Source of the DNA: Muribaculaceae bacterium
GTDB taxonomy: Bacteria > Bacteroidota > Bacteroidia > Bacteroidales > Muribaculaceae
NCBI GenBank assembly: GCA_029051445.1
Contig: JAIDKP010000230.1
Coordinates: 1 to 6,952 of the forward strand
Length of the DNA stretch: 6,952 nt
Reading direction: 5' to 3'
Part shown: one piece after another, positions 1 through 5,787 of the stretch
How positions within the stretch are numbered: the first letter of the stretch is position 1
How the letters are laid out: the number at the start of each line of letters is the position of its first letter
The notes under the pieces: generated by a model
Told to the model about the DNA's origin: nothing
Databases searched by the model: none
What the model saw: only the letters and a program-made list of their open reading frames with translations
Translations under genes and position numbers: made by a program

Positions 1-14
1 CATAACCAAGAGAG

Positions 15-43
15 TAGGGACGCACGGCTCGTGCGTCCGCCTA
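15..43. repeat. Compact palindrome, possible dispersed intergenic repeat
   Basis: A perfect 9-bp inverted repeat with arms 18-26 (GGACGCACG) and 30-38 (CGTGCGTCC) around a 3-nt loop GCT. The flanking TAGG (15-18) and CCTA (40-43) can pair instead, lengthening the stem with a small bulge. Neither orientation has a proper T-run after the stem: an A-run follows on plus, and CTACTCTCTTGG follows on minus. That makes a second terminator less likely. The shape fits a REP-like or small palindromic repeat, but copy number cannot be judged from one window. Confidence 0.5.
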
Positions 44-60
44 AAAATCAAATGTTTGAG

Positions 61-108
61 TCATAAAATCCCCCTCACCATTGCGCGATCAGCGCAATGG
101 TGAGGGGG
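61..108 (-). terminator. Probable intrinsic terminator after the GH92 gene
   Basis: A perfect 17-bp inverted repeat (arms 70-86 and 92-108) encloses the 5-nt loop GATCA (87-91). Read on the minus strand, it starts 32 nt after the GH92 stop codon and is followed by ATTTTATGA, a short T-rich stretch. The outer five pairs are all G-C. The U-tract is short, but the stem is very stable. The plus-strand reading has no T-run after the stem (TGTAAACG), so termination should favour minus-strand transcription. It probably closes the whole six-gene run. Confidence 0.78.
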
Positions 109-140
109 TGTAAACGCTATTTCCGAAGCCTCATTGCATG

Positions 141-2492
141 TTACTGCGCCCTCACATACCTTCGGGTATGGCCCGGAGTGCTGACCGACGGAGCCACAGC
201 CTCCGGCGAGGTAGCGCGCGATGTGTTAGGGTTGGCGCTCATCACAAACTTGATCTCGGCACCGTTGCGCAGATCGTCGTAGGTGATGTACGACTTGTCG
301 TACTCCTCGCCGTTGAGCAGCATCCTGTCGATGTAGACATTTTCTTTCGACCAGTTTTCGGTCGTGACGTTCACCTTCTTGCCGTTGCTCAGGGTCATGC
401 TCACGCCCGGAAGTGCCGGCGAGCCGATGCTGTAGATATTGCTCGACGGAGCGGTCGGGTAGAAGCCCATGCAGTTGAAGATGTACCAGGCCGACATCTG
501 GCCGCAGTCGTCGTTGCCGCAGAGCGACCCCGGTTCGTTGCCATAGAAGCGGTCGATCACCTCGCGCACGCGGGCCTGGGCTTTCCACGGCTGACGCAGG
601 TAGTTGTAGAGATATATCACCTGGTGGCATGGCTCGTTGCCGTGCCAGTAGGCACCGATGCGTCCCTGTATGTCGTGCGCGCCCGGCACATCGTCGGGTA
701 TCTCGATCTCAAAAAGCGAGTCGAGGCGTGCGAGATAAAGATCCTCGCCGACTTCGTTGATGTGGCCCTGCACATCATGAGGCACATACCAGGTGTACTG
801 CACGGTGAAGCCCTCGGTGATGTCGCCCCAGCCGTTCACCGAGCCGGGGCCCTCATAGGCGATCGGGGCGAACGGTGTGCGCCAGTTGCCCGCGAGGTCG
901 CGCCCGCGCATAAACTTGGTCTCCGGGTCGACAAGGTTCTGATACGACATCGAGCGGTTGAGATATTTCTCATAGTCGTCGGTCTTGCCGAGGTGCTTGG
1001 CGGCCTGTGCTATGCAATAGTCGTCGTAGGCATACTCGAGGGTCTTCGATACCGATTCCTTCTCTTTGTCGAGAGGTACCCAGCCGTTGGCGATATACTC
1101 TGGCAGGCAGTCGTAGTTGCGGTTGTTGGCCGTTGTCACCATCGCCTCATAGGCGCGCTCGGTGTCAATGCCGGGTACATCCTTCACGATCATGTCGGCA
1201 AGCACCGACACGGCATGATAGCCGATCATGCACCAGTTCTCGTTGCCGTAGAACGACCAGATCGGGAGCATCTTTTCCACGCTGTGGTCATAGTGGTCGA
1301 GCATGCTGTGTGCCACATCGGCGTTCACTCCCTGCTGTACGAGATTGAACAGAGGGTGCAGAGCGCGGTATGTATCCCAGAGCGAAAAGAGGGTCAGATT
1401 GTGGTGCCCCGGATCGGTTATGCCTATGTTCTGATCGTTGCGGCGGTAGTTGCCGTCGACATCCTCGAAGACATATGGATTCTGAAAAGCGTGATACACC
1501 GACGTGTAGAATGTCTCCTTCTGTGCGTCGTTCCCCTCGGCATCAAAGATCGCAAGTTGGCGGTTCCACTCGTCCACGCCTTTCTGGTGAAGGCTCTCGA
1601 AGGTCTGTCCCTCAATCTCTTTCAGGTTGGCAAGCGCTCCTGCAGTGCTGACCGACGAGATCGCAGTTCTCACTTCTACCCGGTCTCCGGCTTTCGACGG
1701 GAAGTAAAGGGCGAACTTGATGTTTTTGCCCCATGCCTCTTTTGAGCTGCGGAAACGTGAAGTGTTGTAGATGACCGGTTGGTCGTTCTGGTATATCATC
1801 ACGCTGTCAAATGGTTGTGAGAACACGGCGGCGAAATATACATGCCGTTCGGGGGCCCACCCTTTCACGATCTTGGAGCCCGTGATTGTCGAGTCGTTTT
1901 CGATGCGAAGGTTGGTCCATTCGGCCGAACTGCGCAGCGTGTGGTTCAGGTCGACGAGCACAAACGCGCTGTCGCTCTGGGGATAAGTAAACCGCAGGAT
2001 GCCGGCGTGCATCCCCGAGGTCATCTCGGCGCGAGTGCCGTAGTCAAGCAGATCCACTGCGTAGTAGTTGGCCGAGGCTTTCTCGCGGTCGTGGGAGTAA
2101 CGCGAGCGGTAGCCGGAGTCGGGATTCTCATGTGTGCCGGGCTGCAGGTGCAGCTCGCCGGTTCCGGGCATAAACAGGAAGTCGCCGAGATCGGGTATGC
2201 CGGTGCCGTTGAAGTGTGTGAGCGAGAAGCCGAGCAGCGTGGGGTGGTCATATTTGTAGCCTGATGCCGTGTCGTAGTCGTCGGTATCAGTGTCGGGGCT
2301 GAGCTGGATGCCGCCGAACGGTATCTGAGATCCGGGGTAGGTATTGCCGAATCCCGATGTCCCGACGAGTGGCCTGACGTATTTGGCGAGATCGGGCAGT
2401 TGTCCGTTCTCATCGCCGGCATTCTGTTGTCCGCACGAGACAGCGGTCAGCGTCAGGCCTGCGAGTGCGCATATAAAGCTATATCTGTTCAT
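141..2492 (-). CDS. GH92 family alpha-mannosidase, predicted lipoprotein
   Basis: Predicted calcium-dependent, inverting exo-alpha-mannosidase that removes terminal alpha-mannose from N-glycans or mannans; no substrate can be assigned from sequence. The 783 residues fit the family. The N-terminus is a lipoprotein signal with the lipid cysteine probably C20 (TAVSC), followed by GQQNAGDEN, so anchoring in the outer membrane, possibly surface-facing, is likely. The N-terminal beta-sandwich covers about residues 35-290 (PLVGTSGFGNTYPG near 41-54) and the catalytic alpha/alpha-barrel domain about 290-755. GH92 hallmarks are seen: SLWDTYRALHP (370-380), TEGFTVQYTWYVPHDV (559-574), HGNEPCHQ (617-624) and GNDDCGQMSAWY (659-670). 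E560 is the likely general acid and D662 the likely catalytic base, by analogy with Bacteroides BT3990. A tail of about 28 residues rich in Ser, Thr, Pro and Arg follows the domain. It lies 44 nt after the BSP gene and precedes a strong hairpin, so it is probably the last gene of the transcript. The family call is secure; linkage specificity is open. Confidence 0.95.
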   Translation of the reverse strand: MNRYSFICALAGLTLTAVSCGQQNAGDENGQLPDLAKYVRPLVGTSGFGNTYPGSQIPFGGIQLSPDTDTDDYDTASGYKYDHPTLLGFSLTHFNGTGIPDLGDFLFMPGTGELHLQPGTHENPDSGYRSRYSHDREKASANYYAVDLLDYGTRAEMTSGMHAGILRFTYPQSDSAFVLVDLNHTLRSSAEWTNLRIENDSTITGSKIVKGWAPERHVYFAAVFSQPFDSVMIYQNDQPVIYNTSRFRSSKEAWGKNIKFALYFPSKAGDRVEVRTAISSVSTAGALANLKEIEGQTFESLHQKGVDEWNRQLAIFDAEGNDAQKETFYTSVYHAFQNPYVFEDVDGNYRRNDQNIGITDPGHHNLTLFSLWDTYRALHPLFNLVQQGVNADVAHSMLDHYDHSVEKMLPIWSFYGNENWCMIGYHAVSVLADMIVKDVPGIDTERAYEAMVTTANNRNYDCLPEYIANGWVPLDKEKESVSKTLEYAYDDYCIAQAAKHLGKTDDYEKYLNRSMSYQNLVDPETKFMRGRDLAGNWRTPFAPIAYEGPGSVNGWGDITEGFTVQYTWYVPHDVQGHINEVGEDLYLARLDSLFEIEIPDDVPGAHDIQGRIGAYWHGNEPCHQVIYLYNYLRQPWKAQARVREVIDRFYGNEPGSLCGNDDCGQMSAWYIFNCMGFYPTAPSSNIYSIGSPALPGVSMTLSNGKKVNVTTENWSKENVYIDRMLLNGEEYDKSYITYDDLRNGAEIKFVMSANPNTSRATSPEAVAPSVSTPGHTRRYVRAQ

Positions 2493-2536
2493 TGGTGTCT
2501 TGTGATATGATTGTTCCGGTTGCCTGAGGTAAGGCG

Positions 2537-3385
2537 TTATCGGTCACCTACGGCTTTCTGGTACTCGTTCCAGAGGCTTGACACGGAGTTCTCTTCTTTG
2601 TCGCCGAGCACATGCTTCATTGCCGCGTCAAACGACCACGTGTCGAGCTCATTGGCCGAAGCATTGAACTTGCGTATGAAGTTCTCGTCCTTATTGAGCT
2701 GGAGCCAGTAGACGAAATAGCCGACATAGCGGTAGCCGTCCATCCAGTTGCCGCCACGCGGACGGTCTTCCGAGTCAAAGTCCTGTTCGAAGCATCCGCA
2801 GGCCACGCGCACAGCATCGGCCATTCCCTCGATAAAAGCCCAGAACTCACCTCCGTCGTTGTAGGAACCGCAATTCTTCGGCTCAAGCTGATAGGCGTGA
2901 GTGAGCTCGTGATAGAGCACGCCGCGTGTCTCATAGTCGACTCTCTGCACGTCCTTGCCTACATAGCTCTTCTCGATCCAGTCGGTGCTGTAGTCGATGC
3001 GTATGTAGCTTCCGCTGCCGCTCTTGTACGATACACCGTCAAATGACCTCACGACATATTCGATCGTCTTGATATCGGGGATGTTTTCGTCATCGGGCGA
3101 GTAGTATAGCGTCTGTAGTACACGGCGTGCGTTATCCTTGATGTAGGTATCGGGGGCAGGCACGATCGTCTTGTAGATCTTTGCTCCGGCGGTATTGGGC
3201 GACTCAATCCTGAAGCTGACGTTGCCTGGATGGTAGGCTTTCCATTCGTCAGTGATTTCTATAAGCTCCGGGTAGTTGTGTTTGGGGGGCTCTACGGGAT
3301 TGAGGGGCTCGTCATTTTTACTGTCAGACGAGCAGGCCCCGCAGCACAGGGCAAGTGCTGCGAGGACCGCTGTATGTAGTTTCAT
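2537..3385 (-). CDS. Basic secretory protein (BSP) family putative metallopeptidase, lipoprotein (copy B)
   Basis: A 282-residue predicted secreted zinc peptidase of the basic secretory protein family (PF04450 type, found in plants and bacteria). The zinc motif HELTH is at 159-163 in YHELTHAYQ, and E186 in FIEGMADAVR is a candidate third ligand. Further family-like segments are GGNWMDGYR (211-219) and the C-terminal SFDAAMKHVLGD. The signal peptide ends in a lipobox-like CCGAC, with C18 the probable lipidated residue (C14 and C15 are alternatives). The following SSDSKNDE is polar and acidic, resembling Bacteroidetes surface-export signals. Three cysteines (C172, C196, C198) lie near the active site and are shared with the neighbouring paralogue. 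It follows that paralogue by 46 nt and precedes GH92 by 44 nt, which suggests one transcript. The start is supported by AGGA 8 nt upstream. Peptidase activity is inferred from the motif; the natural substrate is unknown. Confidence 0.9.
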   Translation of the reverse strand: MKLHTAVLAALALCCGACSSDSKNDEPLNPVEPPKHNYPELIEITDEWKAYHPGNVSFRIESPNTAGAKIYKTIVPAPDTYIKDNARRVLQTLYYSPDDENIPDIKTIEYVVRSFDGVSYKSGSGSYIRIDYSTDWIEKSYVGKDVQRVDYETRGVLYHELTHAYQLEPKNCGSYNDGGEFWAFIEGMADAVRVACGCFEQDFDSEDRPRGGNWMDGYRYVGYFVYWLQLNKDENFIRKFNASANELDTWSFDAAMKHVLGDKEENSVSSLWNEYQKAVGDR

Positions 3386-4275
3386 TGTCTATTTCCTGAA
3401 TTTTGGTATGCTCTCTTGATATCCGAGAGTATCAGTTGGCGGATGCGGTTTCGAGGTCGCCTACCGCCGCCTGGTACTCGTTCCAGAGGTTTTCGATCGA
3501 ATTCTCCTCTTTGTCGCCGAGGATGTGCTTCATTGCCGCGTCAAACGACCATGGTTCGACATCAATGGCCGTGCGGTTGAATTTCTTGATGAAATCCTTG
3601 TCTTTGTTGAGCTGGAGCCAGTAGAGGAAGTAGCCGGTCTTGCGGTAGCCGTCCATCCAGTTGCCGCCGCGCGGGCGATCTTTTGATGCGAAGTCCTGTT
3701 CGAAGCATCCGCAGGCCACACGTACAGCGTCGGCTGTTCCCTCGATAAACGCCCAGAACGGACTCTTGCCGTCGTAGTGGCCGCAGCCTTTCGGCTCAAG
3801 CTGGTAGGCATGGGTGAGTTCGTGATATATCACGCCGCGTGTCTCGTAGTCGAGCTTGGCGGTGTCGTTGTCGGCAAAACTCTTTTCAATCCATTGGGTG
3901 CTGTAGTCGATGCGCACTTTCTTGCCTCCGCCGCTCTTGTAGGAAATGCCGTCGAAGTCTCTTACCACATACTTGATGGTATCGATCTGAGGTATGCTGT
4001 CGTCAGGCGAGAAATACAGGGTCTGGAGCACGCGGCGGGCATTCTCCGAGATGTACTTCTCCGGCTCGGGGATGATATCCTTGTAGATCTTGGCTCCGGT
4101 GGCATCGGGAGTGGTGATCTCAAAGTCTACAGTGCCGGGAAAATAGTCGGTCCATGCAGCTTCGATAGCGATTGGTTCGTGTCCGTTGGCCTGAGCCTCT
4201 TGTGTGGCAGACGACTTGTCGGTATTCGTGCTGCAGCTTGCGGCAATGGCGGCAAGCAGGATAGCATGTAGTCTC
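2540..4275 (-). repeat. Tandem gene duplication (two BSP copies)
   Basis: The two BSP genes form a head-to-tail duplication with a unit of about 0.9 kb. Conservation is strong at the nucleotide level in blocks; for example, the 29-nt stretch at 2778-2806 is identical to 3691-3719. The shared HELTH-to-C-terminus part is much more alike than the N-terminal signal and linker parts. The intergenic spacers (46 and 44 nt) and signal peptides are clearly different, so the duplication is not very recent. Confidence 0.85.
3394..3397 (-). promoter_or_regulatory. Candidate Shine-Dalgarno for BSP copy B
   Basis: AGGA on the minus strand, 8 nt before the ATG at 3385, within AGGAAATAGACA. It is the only well-placed Shine-Dalgarno-like sequence among the five gene starts visible here. 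Genes of this phylum often lack one, so it may be incidental, but it supports the chosen start. Confidence 0.4.
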
Positions 4276-4277
4276 AT
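3432..4277 (-). CDS. Basic secretory protein (BSP) family putative metallopeptidase, lipoprotein (copy A)
   Basis: A 281-residue paralogue of the adjacent downstream gene and probably also a secreted zinc peptidase. HELTH is at 152-156, E179 in FIEGTADAVR is the candidate third ligand, and GGNWMDGYR is at 204-212. The signal peptide is short with a good lipobox, AASC, placing the lipid on C15; the following linker (about 16-36) is polar and low in complexity. From DYETRG (143) to AVGD (274) I count 103 of 132 residues identical to copy B with no gap; the N-terminal halves are more divergent. The cysteines C165, C189 and C191 are conserved in both. The C-terminus carries a few extra residues (LETASAN). 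The gene starts 42 nt after the MsrC stop, with no evident Shine-Dalgarno, so read-through from the housekeeping genes is possible. Two retained copies with an intact active site suggest different substrates or dosage, but this is inference. Confidence 0.9.
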   Translation of the reverse strand: MRLHAILLAAIAASCSTNTDKSSATQEAQANGHEPIAIEAAWTDYFPGTVDFEITTPDATGAKIYKDIIPEPEKYISENARRVLQTLYFSPDDSIPQIDTIKYVVRDFDGISYKSGGGKKVRIDYSTQWIEKSFADNDTAKLDYETRGVIYHELTHAYQLEPKGCGHYDGKSPFWAFIEGTADAVRVACGCFEQDFASKDRPRGGNWMDGYRKTGYFLYWLQLNKDKDFIKKFNRTAIDVEPWSFDAAMKHILGDKEENSIENLWNEYQAAVGDLETASAN

Positions 4278-4319
4278 GTCTGTTTGCTTGAAGATTGGTT
4301 ATTGTTTTGGTGATTTTTT

Positions 4320-4805
4320 TTACTTGCATTCGGCGAGAAGTTTTACGATATTCTCGAGCCATTCGGCATCGGTGTCGTCAAATGTGTCGAGTTGCTCAGA
4401 GTCGATATCGAGTACGCCGACGATCTCTCCCCGGCTGTCTTTTACCGGGACGACTATTTCGGAGCGCGATAGGGAGCTGCAGGCGATGTGTCCGGGAAAC
4501 TTCTCGACATCGGGCACAACAAGAGTGCGTCCTTCGGCCCATGCCGTACCGCACACTCCCCGGCCATGCCTGATGTGTACGCAGGCCAGTGGACCCTGAA
4601 ACGGACCGAGTATGAGTTCGTCCCCTTTCACGCGGTAGAATCCGGTCCATAGCCAGCCGAAAGTCTGCGAGAGAGCCGAGCACATGTTGGCCATGCAGGC
4701 GATCATGTCGGTCTCGCCGTCGGTGAGCGCAAAAAGATGCGGAAGCAGTTGTGAATACTTCTCCTCTTTTGTCTGCCCGTCGCCGATGTGAAGATCATGG
4801 CTCAT
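4320..4805 (-). CDS. msrC: Free methionine-(R)-sulfoxide reductase, GAF domain
   Basis: Predicted cytoplasmic enzyme reducing free L-methionine-(R)-sulfoxide to methionine, usually recycled by thioredoxin. It is a single GAF domain of 161 residues, close to the roughly 165 of E. coli MsrC. Three cysteines, C75, C85 and C109 (LACVHIRHGRGVCGTAW and HIACSSLSRSE), have spacings of 10 and 24 residues, the same as Cys84, Cys94 and Cys118 in E. coli. VLDIDSEQ (131-138) is also typical of the family. I chose the ATG at 4805. A GTG at 4865 is in frame and would add 20 residues, but those are poorly family-like, and that codon sits in a hairpin right after the preceding stop. The gene follows the pseudouridine synthase by 64 nt on the same strand. 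The name follows the E. coli counterpart. The function call is strong because the catalytic cysteine pattern is complete. Confidence 0.93.
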   Translation of the reverse strand: MSHDLHIGDGQTKEEKYSQLLPHLFALTDGETDMIACMANMCSALSQTFGWLWTGFYRVKGDELILGPFQGPLACVHIRHGRGVCGTAWAEGRTLVVPDVEKFPGHIACSSLSRSEIVVPVKDSRGEIVGVLDIDSEQLDTFDDTDAEWLENIVKLLAECK

Positions 4806-4845
4806 AATGTGTTGATTTTGGCTATGTTCTATGTTTTTTCTTATA

Positions 4846-4871
4846 AAGAGAGCAGTCTCATGCACTCTCTT
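4846..4871 (-). other. Small inverted repeat between the pseudouridine synthase and msrC
   Basis: Arms 4846-4852 and 4865-4871 (AAGAGAG with CTCTCTT, 7 bp) enclose a 12-nt loop. The first arm as transcribed overlaps the TAA stop codon of the pseudouridine synthase. The sequence after the stem on the minus strand is TATAAGAAAAAAC, with no T-run, so this is at best a weak terminator, an RNA-processing site or a chance palindrome. It also covers the alternative GTG start of msrC, which argues against that start. Confidence 0.3.
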
Positions 4872-5781
4872 AAATCTTGAATTTTACCGGTGCGCTGAAA
4901 TTCATCTCCTTGCGGGTGACCGGATGAACGAAACGCAGCGTGGCGGCATGCAGGGCAAGGCGGTGTAGAGGCGATGTGCGTGCTCCATATTTGCGGTCTC
5001 CCGCTATCGGGTGTCCGATATCTTTCATGTGCACGCGTATCTGGTTTTTACGTCCGGTATCAAGCTCCACCTCCATCAGAGTATAGCCACCCCGGTCTGC
5101 TACCACGCGGTATCGGGTGACTGCAAGCTGTCCTCCGGCATCCGGATCGTCGGTGGAGTATACTTCCATTCTTGAATTTTCAATGAGATAGCTTCTGATG
5201 ACTCCTTCCGGCTTCTGTACGCGTCCTTCTACAAGGCAGAGATATTTGCGGTTCAGCACCATGTTGTTCCAGTTGTGCTGCATCGCTTCTTTGGCTTCCT
5301 GTGTCTTGGCGAACATCATGATTCCGGATGTGTCGCGGTCGAGACGGTGAATTATGAATATCTTGTTGCGCGGATCTTTGCGCTTCAGGTATTCGCGCAA
5401 AAGCGAGTATGCGGTTTCTTCGCCTGCTTTGCCTGTTCCCATGGACAGCAGGCCATACCCTTTTTCTATGACAAGAATATCGTCGTCCTCATAGATGATT
5501 TTGACGCGGCGGTGGGAAAAGACCTGAAAAGCGCGTGTGAGGTTCACTTCGACTTTGTCGCCGGCTGCTACGGGGAGGTCATGCTGTGTTGTGGGTGTGC
5601 CGTTGACGCGCACCTGCCCGTAGCGGAGCATGTTTTTGACCGGAGTGCGCTTGCGGTCGGGCATCGATGCGAACAGGAATTCGAGCAGTGTGGTGCTTTC
5701 GCCCGCAGTGAATGCCTCGATGTGGTCGGGAACAAATCCCCGGCGTTCGGCTCCCGGTTTTGTCATGCGTTGTTTTGACAT
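4870..5781 (-). CDS. RluA-family RNA pseudouridine synthase with S4 domain
   Basis: Predicted cytoplasmic enzyme that isomerises specific uridines in RNA, probably 23S rRNA, to pseudouridine. Its 303 residues show an N-terminal S4-like RNA-binding domain at about 28-80 (MLRYGQVRVNG, 51-61) and a catalytic domain from about 93. The active-site motif HRLDRDTSG is at 145-153, with D148 the expected nucleophile. The family motifs GRKNQIRVH (243-251) and GDRKYG (261-266) follow, and the C-terminus APVKFKI matches the usual domain end. Which of the RluA, RluC or RluD classes it belongs to, and the target position, cannot be told from the sequence. It begins 6 nt after the topA stop, so the two are almost certainly cotranscribed and perhaps translationally coupled. 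The ATG at 5781 is used; a second in-frame ATG is five codons later. No Shine-Dalgarno at normal spacing is visible, only purine-rich AAAGAGAG abutting the ATG. Confidence 0.94.
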   Translation of the reverse strand: MSKQRMTKPGAERRGFVPDHIEAFTAGESTTLLEFLFASMPDRKRTPVKNMLRYGQVRVNGTPTTQHDLPVAAGDKVEVNLTRAFQVFSHRRVKIIYEDDDILVIEKGYGLLSMGTGKAGEETAYSLLREYLKRKDPRNKIFIIHRLDRDTSGIMMFAKTQEAKEAMQHNWNNMVLNRKYLCLVEGRVQKPEGVIRSYLIENSRMEVYSTDDPDAGGQLAVTRYRVVADRGGYTLMEVELDTGRKNQIRVHMKDIGHPIAGDRKYGARTSPLHRLALHAATLRFVHPVTRKEMNFSAPVKFKI

Positions 5782-5787
5782 CTCTCT

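Noticed and set aside
138..1745. Long plus-strand open frame of 535 codons opposite the GH92 gene
   Set aside because: It is wholly antisense to a well-supported GH92 gene. Its translation is a Val/His/Ala-rich string with no domain motif, as expected when codon bias leaves the opposite strand open.
1842..2264. Plus-strand open frame of 140 codons over the GH92 N-terminal region
   Set aside because: It is a shadow of the same GH92 codons, with no recognisable motif and no independent start signal.
3401..3430. Inverted repeat CTCTC/GAGAG between the two BSP genes as a terminator
   Set aside because: There are only 5 pairs around a 9-nt loop and no T-run on the transcribed strand; chance is sufficient.
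4313..4321. T-run on the plus strand next to the msrC stop as a plus-strand terminator
   Set aside because: No stable stem precedes it on the plus strand, and no plus-strand gene exists here to terminate.
4806..4865. N-terminal extension of msrC from the GTG at 4865
   Set aside because: The extra 20 residues are not family-like, the GTG lies inside an inverted repeat with no usable ribosome site, and the ATG at 4805 gives the normal family length.
5275..5778. Plus-strand open frame of 167 codons opposite the pseudouridine synthase
   Set aside because: It lies antisense to a gene with complete family motifs, and its Cys/Phe/Val-rich translation looks like a frame shadow.
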